Part shown: positions 34,754 through 43,490 of the stretch, piece after piece
Layout of the letters: every line of letters starts with the position of its first letter
How positions within the stretch are numbered: position 1 is the stretch's first letter
Source: Bacilli bacterium
GTDB taxonomy: Bacteria; Bacillota_I; Bacilli_A; RFN20; CAG-826
Reading direction: 5' to 3'
NCBI GenBank assembly: GCA_017468925.1
Contig: JAFUHI010000015.1
Span: 62,001-126,000 of the forward strand
DNA length: 64,000 nucleotides
Made by a program: the position numbers and the translations under genes
The notes under the pieces: generated by a model
The model's database searches: none
Told to the model about the DNA's origin: nothing
Seen by the model: the letters and a program-made list of their open reading frames with translations, nothing else

Positions 34754-36848
34754 CTCCTTTCAACGATGGATTGAACGCGTCTCTTAGTCCGTTTCCAAAT
34801 AAGTTGAAGGATATCATCATAAGAAGCATTACAAACGACGGGAACAATATTAAGTGCGGGTAGGTAGTTATGAATTGCTGGTTATTAGCGAGAATAACGC
34901 CAAAGCTATCCATTCCTTGCAGACCTAAGTTCAAATATGCCAAAGTAGATTCTGAATAGATGACGCTGGTAATCATGAATACGCTTGATGTAACGATGGT
35001 TCCAACGGCGTTAGGCAAGATATGCCTAAAGATAAGCCTGAAATCGCTCGCACCAAGCGTTCTGGCAGCCAATATATATTCTCTATTCTTGTAACGATAG
35101 AACTGAGTTCTAGTCAAACTGGCTGTGCCAATCCATCCAGTTAGACATAGGGCCATGACGAATACACCGAATGATGAGCCAAATCTTACGATGGCTAATG
35201 TCATAACAACAATCCAAGGCACACCGCCGAGAATATCCGTGAAGCGTTCCATCAAAATATCGACCCAGCCGCCAAAATAACCTGCTATGGCGCCCCAAAC
35301 GAGGCCAAAGACAAAGGTAACTGCAGCCGTAATGACACCGAGGACAAGTGATGTTCTTAAACCTGCGAATGTCATCTTAAGCAAGTCTTTGCCGTTATCG
35401 TCTGTGCCAAATAAATACCTTGGGCATGTTGTTCTATCAGGATATAGCAGTTTCCATTTGGTTAAATATCCGCCAAACTCAACTGCGACAACCTTTCCAG
35501 CTGATTTAACCTTTCCAGTGATAGCGTGATTTTCATCATAATGAAGAGGACAATGAATCTTGCCTTCCTCTGTATACTTGATTGTTGCAATAAACTCATC
35601 AACTTTTGCCTGTCTATCGGCTTTTGCGATGTCTTTTAGGTTGTCTAATAAGGAGAAATCGGCAGTAAGCCAGCCACGTGTTTGCCAGGTTTTCAAAAGA
35701 TCTAACGTGATATCTTTTTCTGAATATCTATCTCCGAAAGCCGCTTCGTATGTATCGTATCTAAATGAGCCATAGAAGAATCTCGCGTGATATAAGTTTT
35801 GATTACCGTGCGAAGTGATCCAATAATATTCATTTGCGGATCCATCTTCCTTTTTAGCGGTGATTTGCAGGGTTTTATTAGCATCTAAGATAGAACAGTT
35901 ATCCAATTCTTCTTTTTCATTTTCGTAAGTTGAAGCAAATTGAAGCTTTTCAATAACAAGGTTGTTGGTGCTGTTCTCCACCGAGTCTAATGTTATTGAA
36001 AGATGTGGTTTTTGCGCCGAAGCAGAAATGCGCCCAACGTCTTCGTCGATTGCGGAAAGCTGCTCTTTGCCGAATTCAAATTTTTGCTCGCCAACTCCAG
36101 CAACGTCTGCTCCTAATTGATATCTATGTTCTATGCTGGCATCAGTCGCATCGTTCCAAACGAAATAGACGGAATATTTTTCTGCAATGTTACCGAACCT
36201 CCAATCGGAGAAAGATGATGTGTCAGCAGTCTTAATAGTGACGCTGTAAGTTCTATCACCACTCACATCGAATGTATGCCCATCCCAGGACATTAATTCG
36301 GCTTGTTGGGCTCCGGCGGCAACATTAAGTCTAAAATATCCGCCGCTTGCGTACCTATTTACAGCGTTAATGTATGACATTTCTTCGAATTTTATCGCTT
36401 CTGTTCCGCCGATAATAGCAGATTCAACCATATCTGGAACGCTTCCACTCAATTCTCCGGTCTCATCATATTTTTCCCAGTCGGTATTGATGGCTATATG
36501 TTCATAATTTCTACATCCATCCCACCAGCCCGTTCCAGCGTCAAACAGTTTAGGGGCTAACTTATTCTCTGCGGCATGGCCAGTTGTAATATCGCTAGGC
36601 AAGGCCAACGGAAGAACCAATGTCAAAACTATAATAGAACCCAAGATAACCGCTCCAACGACGGAGGATTTGTTTTTGGCAAACCTCTTCATAGCGTCTT
36701 TGAAGAATGTTGTTGGTTTGGTTTGAATTTTCTGATCGAAAAGCTTTTTATCTTGTTGGGTCAATTGGAAATCATCTTTATCGATTTCGATGGTGTGCTC
36801 GATTTGTTTTGAATCAAGGTATGTAAACGAGGTCTTTTTCTTTTCCAT
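34746..36848 (-). CDS. oppC: oligopeptide ABC transporter permease OppC with a large ectodomain
   Basis: 700 residues versus about 300 for typical OppC. After a cytosolic N-terminus and TM1 (about 57-78) comes an extracytoplasmic insertion of roughly 380 residues. It contains beta-rich sequence (for example YSVYFVWNDATDAS and NLVIEKLQFAS) suggestive of a galactose-binding-like sandwich. The standard permease core then follows, with five helices and the EAA loop AARTLGASDFRLIFRHILPN. It forms the transport channel with OppB. It starts 2 nt after oppB and overlaps oppD. The ectodomain might take part in substrate capture; this is inference. Confidence 0.9.
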   Translation of the reverse strand: MEKKKTSFTYLDSKQIEHTIEIDKDDFQLTQQDKKLFDQKIQTKPTTFFKDAMKRFAKNKSSVVGAVILGSIIVLTLVLPLALPSDITTGHAAENKLAPKLFDAGTGWWDGCRNYEHIAINTDWEKYDETGELSGSVPDMVESAIIGGTEAIKFEEMSYINAVNRYASGGYFRLNVAAGAQQAELMSWDGHTFDVSGDRTYSVTIKTADTSSFSDWRFGNIAEKYSVYFVWNDATDASIEHRYQLGADVAGVGEQKFEFGKEQLSAIDEDVGRISASAQKPHLSITLDSVENSTNNLVIEKLQFASTYENEKEELDNCSILDANKTLQITAKKEDGSANEYYWITSHGNQNLYHARFFYGSFRYDTYEAAFGDRYSEKDITLDLLKTWQTRGWLTADFSLLDNLKDIAKADRQAKVDEFIATIKYTEEGKIHCPLHYDENHAITGKVKSAGKVVAVEFGGYLTKWKLLYPDRTTCPRYLFGTDDNGKDLLKMTFAGLRTSLVLGVITAAVTFVFGLVWGAIAGYFGGWVDILMERFTDILGGVPWIVVMTLAIVRFGSSFGVFVMALCLTGWIGTASLTRTQFYRYKNREYILAARTLGASDFRLIFRHILPNAVGTIVTSSVFMITSVIYSESTLAYLNLGLQGMDSFGVILANNQQFITTYPHLILFPSFVMLLMMISFNLFGNGLRDAFNPSLKGGE

Positions 36849-36850
36849 AA

Positions 36851-37888
36851 TTATTTCCTCGCTCCCATTCTTATACGCGGATCAATGAATCCATAGGATA
36901 AATCTAAGAATACTCCAGATAATAGACCTATCATCGTATATAACGACATATCCGCCAGCAAGACGTTATAATCCTGCCTGTTTAAGGCTGTAACGTATAA
37001 CGTTCCTACACCAGGTATACCATAGAGCTGCTCTAGAATCATTGAGCCACCAAGCAAACCAATGATTTCAGCCAAAATAGATGGCAAGATAGGCACCATG
37101 GCGTTTTTCATCGCATGCCTCACTATCGATTGCGATCTAGTAAGTCCCTTGGTTCTGGCCAAAAGCAAGAAATCTGAACTCATGACTTCTGTTAATTCAG
37201 CTCTGGTGAAACGGCAATATCCGCAGATGGAGCCGAAAGATAAAGCCATTGTTGGGATGATATATCCTTTTATCTTCATTGGTAATGGCTGGGTTTCCAA
37301 AGGCCAAGTGGATGGCAAAACGCCCCATTCAAAAGCGAATAGATACAAAAGCAACGTAATCATGATGAAAGACGGAACAGAGATGAAAATCATGATGACA
37401 GTCGAAATGATATGATCAGTCATCTTATTCTTCTTCAAAGCGGCCCAAACGCCTAATCCGATTCCGGCCGGAACGGAAATTATCGCGGCGGGAAGATTGA
37501 TTTTAATGGTTGTTGGAAGCCTTCTAGCGATAAGAGTCATCGAATCAACGTTTGGTTTGATGTAAAGGGATTTGCCCCAGTTGAATTCGGTAAAGATGCC
37601 TTTAAGCCAGATGACATATTGCTCATGCGCTGGGCGGAGATAGAAATAGTGATTGCCGCCTTTATCATCGACGAAATGCCATAACAAATCGCCGTATTTT
37701 GTTTGAGCTAGGTTGAATTCTAAAACATTTCCTATATTTACCTGATCAGTGAAAAAAGCAAATTTTGCTTCGTTTGTTCCTGCTGCAGGGTAAAATGGCA
37801 ATTGCTTCATTAGAAAGAATGTTAGAGTGAGAATAATAAAAGCTGTTACAAACGCTAATAATATTCTTTCTATTGTGTATTTGACCAT
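36851..37888 (-). CDS. oppB: oligopeptide ABC transporter permease OppB
   Basis: 345 residues with six membrane helices. After TM1 there is an external loop of about 100 residues, common in OppB/DppB. The EAA loop is LARTKGLTRSQSIVRHAMKN, followed by the LLGGSMILEQLYGIPGVG segment typical of the family. It pairs with OppC to form the peptide channel. It lies 112 bp downstream of oppA, separated by a hairpin, and just before oppC, so it is part of the same operon but probably made at a lower level than the binding protein. Confidence 0.93.
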   Translation of the reverse strand: MVKYTIERILLAFVTAFIILTLTFFLMKQLPFYPAAGTNEAKFAFFTDQVNIGNVLEFNLAQTKYGDLLWHFVDDKGGNHYFYLRPAHEQYVIWLKGIFTEFNWGKSLYIKPNVDSMTLIARRLPTTIKINLPAAIISVPAGIGLGVWAALKKNKMTDHIISTVIMIFISVPSFIMITLLLYLFAFEWGVLPSTWPLETQPLPMKIKGYIIPTMALSFGSICGYCRFTRAELTEVMSSDFLLLARTKGLTRSQSIVRHAMKNAMVPILPSILAEIIGLLGGSMILEQLYGIPGVGTLYVTALNRQDYNVLLADMSLYTMIGLLSGVFLDLSYGFIDPRIRMGARK

Positions 37889-37918
37889 TTTTAATACTTC
37901 CCCTTTTAATAATAAATC

Positions 37919-37959
37919 TCAGCGGGGTTCACTTATAGGCTGAGGTGAACCCCTGCTGA
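37919..37959 (-). terminator. hairpin between oppA and oppB
   Basis: A 14-bp stem, TCAGCGGGGTTCAC (37919-37932) pairing with GTGAACCCC (37945-37953) and GCTGA (37955-37959) with one bulged T. On the minus strand it is followed by a broken T-rich tract. It likely acts as a partial terminator or as a 3' stabiliser of oppA mRNA. Confidence 0.7.
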
Positions 37960-38000
37960 TTTTATTTTTGATGATGTCTTAAGGATTAAGAATCTTTGAA

Positions 38001-40802
38001 TTAAGCTTCAAGAAGTCCTTCAATTCCATCGATTGGAACAGTGACAGAGACAGCAACTGAGCTTTCGACACCGTTGATGACTTGGGTGACATCAACGATG
38101 ACTGCGACGAAGCCTGTTTTAGCAAGTGTAGCAGCAAGTCCTGTTTCGACGACATTGACAGTGATGGCAGCTGAGCCAACGCTTGTCTCTTCTTCATCAA
38201 GATATGTTACTTCTGCATATGTCTCAGAGAACGAATCCTCATAAGCTTCAACGTAATTGTAGTCTTTGTAGTAAGTGGCATAATACAAATTGCCTTCTTC
38301 ATCCGCGCCAACAAATTCTTGGTAATACGCATATGCGCTGTCACCATCAACGAAATAGGAATCAAGGACAAATCCATCTGCAGTCATATCGACGCCGCCA
38401 GAGCCAGCGTTGAACGATAGCCATGTGTCTTTGATAGTCAAAGAATATTGATCTTCTGGGATGTCTAAGATGGTTTGCGCATCTTCATCGCCTTCCATTT
38501 CGGACAACACAACTTTACCGTTCTTGAATTCATAAGAGACTTCTAATTCTCCGGCTTCGGTGTATTGAGCTGAGACATTGTCGACAACAGCAGCGGCAAC
38601 TTCTTCGCCTTGATAGGTGACAACACCATGGTCGACAGCGGCCCAAAGGGTGTTGTATGACCAGGTTTCACCTTCGTAGACAAGGTCTAATTCGGAGGTA
38701 TCTTTACCCCAGTTGAGGGTGAAGCCGGATGAGTTGTCGGACTTCAAGACTTCCATGAAGTTGAGTGGGTCGAGAGAGTTTCCGGAAATTGATCCGAATC
38801 CAAGGTCGAATTTGCCAACTTGCAAGTGCTTGTCGTAAACGTCGGACCAAACATCAACAGATAAGTTGTTGAGTTCAAGTTTCAAATTGTTGGCTTTGGC
38901 TTTATCAGAATTGTTGAAGGCAGTCTCCACATATTCTTTGATGTCGCCGCCGTATGTTCTTGGCTGAGCAGCACTCATCCACCAGCAATCAATGCTGAGA
39001 GTGTCGTTGGCTTTGACATCGCCGGAAGCTAGCAATTCGTCGATGGCATCGTTGAACGCAGCCTGTGATAAGGCAAGGCTGAAGCCACTAGTTTCAACGG
39101 TGTCACCCCAGAAGTCTTCAAGAGCAGCAGCGTGCTGTTCGGTGACGTTATAAGCGATACCGTTTTCAGGATCTGACATATAGTTAGAAGCGAAGTAATT
39201 GATTGAAGCGATGCTTCCTCTCTTGGCCGCAAATTCGTCACGGTCAATTGAGTAGAACAAGCCTCTGATGAAGTTTTCGTTTGACATCCAAGGTTTGCAT
39301 TCATAGGAATTGTCACCTAAACGGGCAACAGTTCCTTGGTCGCCGAAGAGTTCGTTCCACACTTCCTGCGTGCATGAATTAACATTTAATTTAAATACGG
39401 ATGTACCTTTGGTTGTGGTTGTTCTCTCGTCGTCTTTGTATTCAGCAACATAATCGAGAGGAATTCCAGCAGCGTCAATCTTTCCAGCTAAGAATTGTTG
39501 GAATCCATAGTTGGAATCTGACTGACCGGCAGTCCAAATGTTGATATAAACGCCTGGGATTTGATAGATTGAAGAATCTGCTTTGATTTCAAACCAATCA
39601 TCATTTCTAGCAAAGGCAACGCCTTTATCTTCTTCCCATGACTCTAGATAGAAGCTACCAAGAGATAGGGTGTTATCGACTGGAGTCAGGGTTTGGTCAG
39701 AGCTATAACCGCAGTATTCGAGTGGGTTAGCGCCGTTGTTTGTAACCAAGTTGAAGAACTCGAGGTTCAATGGCTGATAAAGGCTGCTAGCCAAGGCATA
39801 CATGGCATAGAAGCGGTTGGTTGGAGCACCTAATGTGAAATCGAGATAATCTCCTTCTGAATCGGTGCCTGATTTTACGCCAACTTGCTCGAAGGCCGCA
39901 TCATCAATACCATTTGTGGTGGCGGCGTAATACGCGCCAGCGCCTTTGATTGCAGAATAGCCAGTTTGTTTGGAAAGTTCTGTTCCGCGATAGTAATTGA
40001 ATTTTTTGCACAACAAGACTTTGAAGGCATCAACATAGTCTTTCAATGTGACATATGTGCCATCAAACGCACGTCTGGATTCGACTATGGATCCAGTGCG
40101 ATATGCGACTCCGCCTTCTTCTCCTGTTCTGACGTAAACACGCCATGTATCAGAAGTGGCTTCTGGGTCGTCTGGATATGAAGCAACTCCGTCTTTGACG
40201 ATATATGGCTTATCTTTTGTGGATAAGACGCCATACCAGTCATAACCGGTTTTTGTTGCATTCATTTTTGTTCCGAAATATGCAGACGAAATATAAGAGG
40301 CGAAATCATCTACCTGAGAACCATTAGCATTCAACGCTAAAATAGTTCCTGGATCGGAAGTGTCATAAGTATTGTAATAAAGTGGTTTTACAACTTCTGC
40401 ATTAGTAAGAGGGGTTGTTAACGAACCTTCTCTTAAAATGCCGAAACCATAGCCAGAGATGTAGTTTTCTGTGCCCTTAACGACACGCGGGTTGTACATG
40501 ACGTATCCACCATTTTCAAATAGTGGAAGGCCAGTGATCATGTTATCGACTGCATATTTTTCGAGAGCTCCGAGAATGTCGGTTCTTTCTGCCGAATCAG
40601 CGCCGATAAGCGAAGAAATACCCGTTTTTCCCTTTGGAACATCTGGGATACTGCTTCCAGAAGAGTCAGATGTGTCAGATGCTTGGGAAGTGCCGGAATC
40701 TGAAGTTGGGGTGGTAGTTGTTTCAGGGACGGTTGTGCAAGACGCCAAGAGAGCAACTAATCCAAGTGACCAGATAACCGGGATCAACTTTGCTTTTTTC
40801 AT
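38001..40802 (-). CDS. oppA: oligopeptide-binding lipoprotein OppA, extended
   Basis: 933 residues from the ATG at 40802, preceded by AAAGGAGG; a TTG at 40823 lies upstream of the Shine-Dalgarno and is rejected. It has a lipoprotein signal (LVALLASC) and a Thr/Ser-rich linker, then a family 5 solute-binding domain in which GRIDAAGIPLDYVAEYKD-like and ENFIRGLFYSIDRDEFA motifs are visible. Typical OppA is 540-580 residues. The extra length includes about 190 C-terminal residues of acidic, beta-rich sequence that resembles tandem bacterial Ig-like or lipoprotein accessory domains. It captures peptides for OppBCDF. Confidence 0.88.
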   Translation of the reverse strand: MKKAKLIPVIWSLGLVALLASCTTVPETTTTPTSDSGTSQASDTSDSSGSSIPDVPKGKTGISSLIGADSAERTDILGALEKYAVDNMITGLPLFENGGYVMYNPRVVKGTENYISGYGFGILREGSLTTPLTNAEVVKPLYYNTYDTSDPGTILALNANGSQVDDFASYISSAYFGTKMNATKTGYDWYGVLSTKDKPYIVKDGVASYPDDPEATSDTWRVYVRTGEEGGVAYRTGSIVESRRAFDGTYVTLKDYVDAFKVLLCKKFNYYRGTELSKQTGYSAIKGAGAYYAATTNGIDDAAFEQVGVKSGTDSEGDYLDFTLGAPTNRFYAMYALASSLYQPLNLEFFNLVTNNGANPLEYCGYSSDQTLTPVDNTLSLGSFYLESWEEDKGVAFARNDDWFEIKADSSIYQIPGVYINIWTAGQSDSNYGFQQFLAGKIDAAGIPLDYVAEYKDDERTTTTKGTSVFKLNVNSCTQEVWNELFGDQGTVARLGDNSYECKPWMSNENFIRGLFYSIDRDEFAAKRGSIASINYFASNYMSDPENGIAYNVTEQHAAALEDFWGDTVETSGFSLALSQAAFNDAIDELLASGDVKANDTLSIDCWWMSAAQPRTYGGDIKEYVETAFNNSDKAKANNLKLELNNLSVDVWSDVYDKHLQVGKFDLGFGSISGNSLDPLNFMEVLKSDNSSGFTLNWGKDTSELDLVYEGETWSYNTLWAAVDHGVVTYQGEEVAAAVVDNVSAQYTEAGELEVSYEFKNGKVVLSEMEGDEDAQTILDIPEDQYSLTIKDTWLSFNAGSGGVDMTADGFVLDSYFVDGDSAYAYYQEFVGADEEGNLYYATYYKDYNYVEAYEDSFSETYAEVTYLDEEETSVGSAAITVNVVETGLAATLAKTGFVAVIVDVTQVINGVESSVAVSVTVPIDGIEGLLEA

Positions 40803-40840
40803 AAAGCTAATTCCTCCTTTCAATGCTTTGGAATATGTAA

Positions 40841-40871
40841 ATTATTTTTTGGGTTAATGGAAAAATGTCAA
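40841..40871 (-). promoter_or_regulatory. opp operon promoter
   Basis: A perfect TTGACA (40871-40866) on the minus strand is followed 19 bp later by AATAAT (40846-40841). The long spacer makes the exact -10 uncertain. The AAAGGAGG Shine-Dalgarno of oppA follows. Confidence 0.4.
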
Positions 40872-40915
40872 TAATTAATTTTTAAAGTATTTGTTTTTGG
40901 TCAATTAAAGCGCTA

Positions 40916-41332
40916 TCATCCAGCAATTTGCGCACTATATACAAGGTATAAAACAAGGGAAGCGACTATCAAAGCACCGCCAAAAGCTAAGAACGGCCAA
41001 AAGAAGTCATAGTGTTTTCTTTTCCTTTCTTCTCTCTTTTGCGTGACATAGTCAGTGTAGTCCTCATATTTCTTTTCTTTTTTATTCGCCCGAGGATTCA
41101 TATGCCAAAAAAGATCTCTCACCCCATATACAATCATGTTGAACGCACCAAATCTAGCGACTAGCCAAAGGCAGCCAGAAAGGAAGACGATGCCGCCGCC
41201 ATAGAATAGAGCGTTCATCCAGCCGACCATTGAATAGTCTGATTTCATGAAGAAGCAAAAGCAAAAGGCGCCAATAGCAAAAACAGCAACCGATGGCCAC
41301 AAAATCAAATTGAATCTGATTCTATCGCTCAT
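40916..41332 (-). CDS. small membrane protein (DUF3899-like)
   Basis: 138 residues with three clear membrane helices. Two form an N-terminal pair (SVAVFAIGAFCFCFFM and GGGIVFLSGCLWLVARFG), then comes a charged cytosolic loop (NKKEKKYEDYTDYVTQKREE), then a C-terminal helix. The layout and the loop resemble DUF3899 proteins of Bacilli, whose function is unknown; the match is by eye and tentative. TAAAAT ends 7 nt before the ATG and no Shine-Dalgarno is present, so it is probably leaderless and separately transcribed from its upstream neighbour. Confidence 0.7.
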   Translation of the reverse strand: MSDRIRFNLILWPSVAVFAIGAFCFCFFMKSDYSMVGWMNALFYGGGIVFLSGCLWLVARFGAFNMIVYGVRDLFWHMNPRANKKEKKYEDYTDYVTQKREERKRKHYDFFWPFLAFGGALIVASLVLYLVYSAQIAG

Positions 41333-41369
41333 GGATGCTATTTTAATTCTATTTTGTTTTATTTAAAAG

Positions 41370-41990
41370 TTATTCGGCAACTTCTGGAAGAGTAACTACT
41401 GTAGTTCCGTACTCTGAGAAACCTAATTCCAAAGAAAGGCTTCCGGAAGAGGAACTTCCATCGACATAGAATTTATCGACTAGCTTATCGGCGTTGAATG
41501 TCACTTTCATGTCAACGGTGTATTCGCCATATGAAGCATGGGTGCTATACAAATCGTTTTCATCCTTCTTCCATTCAAGCAATGCGGCTTCATTTGTTAT
41601 CTTAAATAAAGATTCTGCACCATCCTTGAATTTATTAAGTTCTGCAGGGATATTGATTTCTTCTTTTGTCCATTCATCCCCTGCTTTGACAAATTTTGTC
41701 GCAGTTTCAGATTCAAAATAAGATTTGGCGTTTCCTTTTTTCTGCAACTGGTAGAATTGGTCTTCCGCCCCTTCTGCTGAAATCTTAAATTTCCCGTGGT
41801 CGAATTCGTATAGAGAATTGGCCCATGTGCCTGAAGCATTGTTATCAAGCACCCTGACCGTGAATGATTCGTATTCGTAATAATATTTAGCAGTAGCTCT
41901 GATGTTGGCTTTCACCGCTTGGCTATGAGCTCCACAGCTTGCAAGCAGCAATACGGCAGGCATAGACATGAGAAATAATTTCTTTTTCAT
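41370..41990 (-). CDS. lipoprotein of unknown function
   Basis: 206 residues from the ATG at 41990, which has GAGGTG 6 nt upstream. A GTG at 41999 lies within that Shine-Dalgarno and is rejected. It has a lipoprotein signal (VLLLASC). The mature part (about 185 residues) alternates polar and aromatic residues, as in small beta-rich LolA- or YcdB-like folds, but no family motif is recognised. A TATAAT box (42016-42011) with TTTAAA 17 bp upstream gives a normal promoter. It is divergent from thyA. Confidence 0.7.
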   Translation of the reverse strand: MKKKLFLMSMPAVLLLASCGAHSQAVKANIRATAKYYYEYESFTVRVLDNNASGTWANSLYEFDHGKFKISAEGAEDQFYQLQKKGNAKSYFESETATKFVKAGDEWTKEEINIPAELNKFKDGAESLFKITNEAALLEWKKDENDLYSTHASYGEYTVDMKVTFNADKLVDKFYVDGSSSSGSLSLELGFSEYGTTVVTLPEVAE

Positions 41991-42113
41991 ATTTTTCACC
42001 TCGTGTTTTTATTATACATTGTTCGTTTGTTTGTTTAAATATTATCTAAATTTTTAGGTTTTTATATAATAACCAAATTGTTTTCAATATAATCAAATAA
42101 GCGAGGTAAGTGT

Positions 42114-42944
42114 ATGAGCAAGGCAGACCAGATATTCATAAACAATATGAAAGAAATTATGGAACATGGGGTTTCCGATGAGAAATACGATGTTAGGCCC
42201 AAATGGGAAGATGGGACGCCCGCTCATACGATAAAGAAATTCGGAATAGTTAACGAATACGATCTCCAAGAAGAACTCCCGATTCTTACCATAAGGAGAA
42301 CCGCTTTTAAGAGTTGTTTGGATGAAATCCTTTGGATTTGGCAGAAAAAGAGCAACAACATCCACGACCTTCACTCCCACATCTGGGATTCTTGGGCGGA
42401 TGAAAATGGCTCAATCGGCAAAGCATATGGCTACCAACTCGGAAAAAAAGCAATCTACAAAGAAGGCGAGTTTGACCAGGTTGATAGGGTGTTATACGAC
42501 CTTAAACACAACCCAAACTCCAGAAGAATCATGACTAACATTTACAACTTTGAGGATTTGCACGAGATGAATCTCTATCCATGCGCCTATTCCATGACTT
42601 TCAATGTCGAAGGTGATAGATTGAATGGCATCCTCAACCAAAGAAGCAACGACATGCTTACCGCGAACAATTGGAACGTTCTCCAATATTCGCTTCTGAT
42701 AATGATGTTCGCCCAAGTATCGGGATTAAAGCCGGGCAAATTAATACATGTCATCGCGGACGCTCACATTTACGATAGACACGTCGGTTTGGTGAAAAAG
42801 GTAATCGCCAAACCACAACATCCCGCCCCAAAACTAAAAATCAACCCAAATGTCAAAAACTTCTATGACTTTAAGCTTGAGGATTTTGAATTGATCGATT
42901 ATCAATATGAGAAATTAGAGGAGAAAATCCCTGTAGCGGTATGA
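42114..42944 (+). CDS. thyA: thymidylate synthase
   Basis: 276 residues of the folate-dependent ThyA family. The catalytic Cys157 lies in NLYPCAYSM, where the His usual after Cys in E. coli ThyA is replaced by Ala. Other blocks are the C-terminal DAHIYDRHVGLV and NPNVKNFYDF, and the dUMP-binding RSNDMLTANNWNVLQY. Overall it follows the 279-residue ThyA of Bacillus subtilis (phi3T type), including the KELLWIWQ-like helix, rather than E. coli. It converts dUMP and methylene-tetrahydrofolate to dTMP. A GAGGTAAGT Shine-Dalgarno supports the start; the stop overlaps the folA ATG (ATGA). Confidence 0.93.
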   Translation: MSKADQIFINNMKEIMEHGVSDEKYDVRPKWEDGTPAHTIKKFGIVNEYDLQEELPILTIRRTAFKSCLDEILWIWQKKSNNIHDLHSHIWDSWADENGSIGKAYGYQLGKKAIYKEGEFDQVDRVLYDLKHNPNSRRIMTNIYNFEDLHEMNLYPCAYSMTFNVEGDRLNGILNQRSNDMLTANNWNVLQYSLLIMMFAQVSGLKPGKLIHVIADAHIYDRHVGLVKKVIAKPQHPAPKLKINPNVKNFYDFKLEDFELIDYQYEKLEEKIPVAV

Positions 42945-43444
42945 ACCACAAATTAATTTCGATTCTACATGCCGATCTCAAATATGGGATTGGCAAAAAC
43001 AACGGCCTTGTTTTTTCTTTGCCAGAAGATATGAAATTTTTTAGGGCCACGACAAAAGGACACGTTGTTGCGATGGGGGAGAATACTCTCCTCTCGTTTC
43101 CTAATTCAAAGCCACTGAAGAGCCGTACGAACATCGTCCTTTCCCAAGACGCATCCCACAACTATGAAGGATGTGTAAATGTTCATTCTTTTGATGACTT
43201 TCTTTTGAAAATTAAGGGGGCATTAGAGAATGATGACGTGTATATCATCGGAGGTGCCTCTATCTATAAACAGACTCTTCCTTATGTGGATGAAATTCTT
43301 CTAACTAGGGTGCATGAGGTATTTGACGCTGACGTGTTCTTCCCTGACTTAGAAAAAGAAGGTTCTTTCGTTCTAGTTAGCGAAAGCGAGCCAATAATCG
43401 ATAACGGCCATAAAATAACATTCTGCGTATACAAAAGAAAATAA
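42941..43444 (+). CDS. folA: dihydrofolate reductase
   Basis: 167 residues. It has the N-terminal strand SILHADLKYGIGKNNGL, the catalytic-loop region FSLPEDMKFFRATTKGH, the NADPH-binding VAMGENTLLSFPNSKPL and RTNIVLSQD, and the central DDVYIIGGASIYKQTLPYVD. It regenerates tetrahydrofolate after the ThyA reaction. The Gly-Arg pair usual in MGRxTxxS is replaced by Gly-Glu (MGENTLLS), a small departure worth noting. It is translationally coupled to thyA. Confidence 0.92.
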   Translation: MNHKLISILHADLKYGIGKNNGLVFSLPEDMKFFRATTKGHVVAMGENTLLSFPNSKPLKSRTNIVLSQDASHNYEGCVNVHSFDDFLLKIKGALENDDVYIIGGASIYKQTLPYVDEILLTRVHEVFDADVFFPDLEKEGSFVLVSESEPIIDNGHKITFCVYKRK

Positions 43445-43490
43445 AAATCCCTGCAAATCCTTAATATGTTGAAGAACCGCAGGGATTTTA
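43443..43490. terminator. bidirectional terminator
   Basis: AAAATCCCTGC (43444-43454) pairs with GCAGGGATTTT (43479-43489); T-rich DNA follows on the plus strand, and the A-run gives T's on the minus strand. It lies between convergent folA and the Cthe_2159-like gene. Confidence 0.8.
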
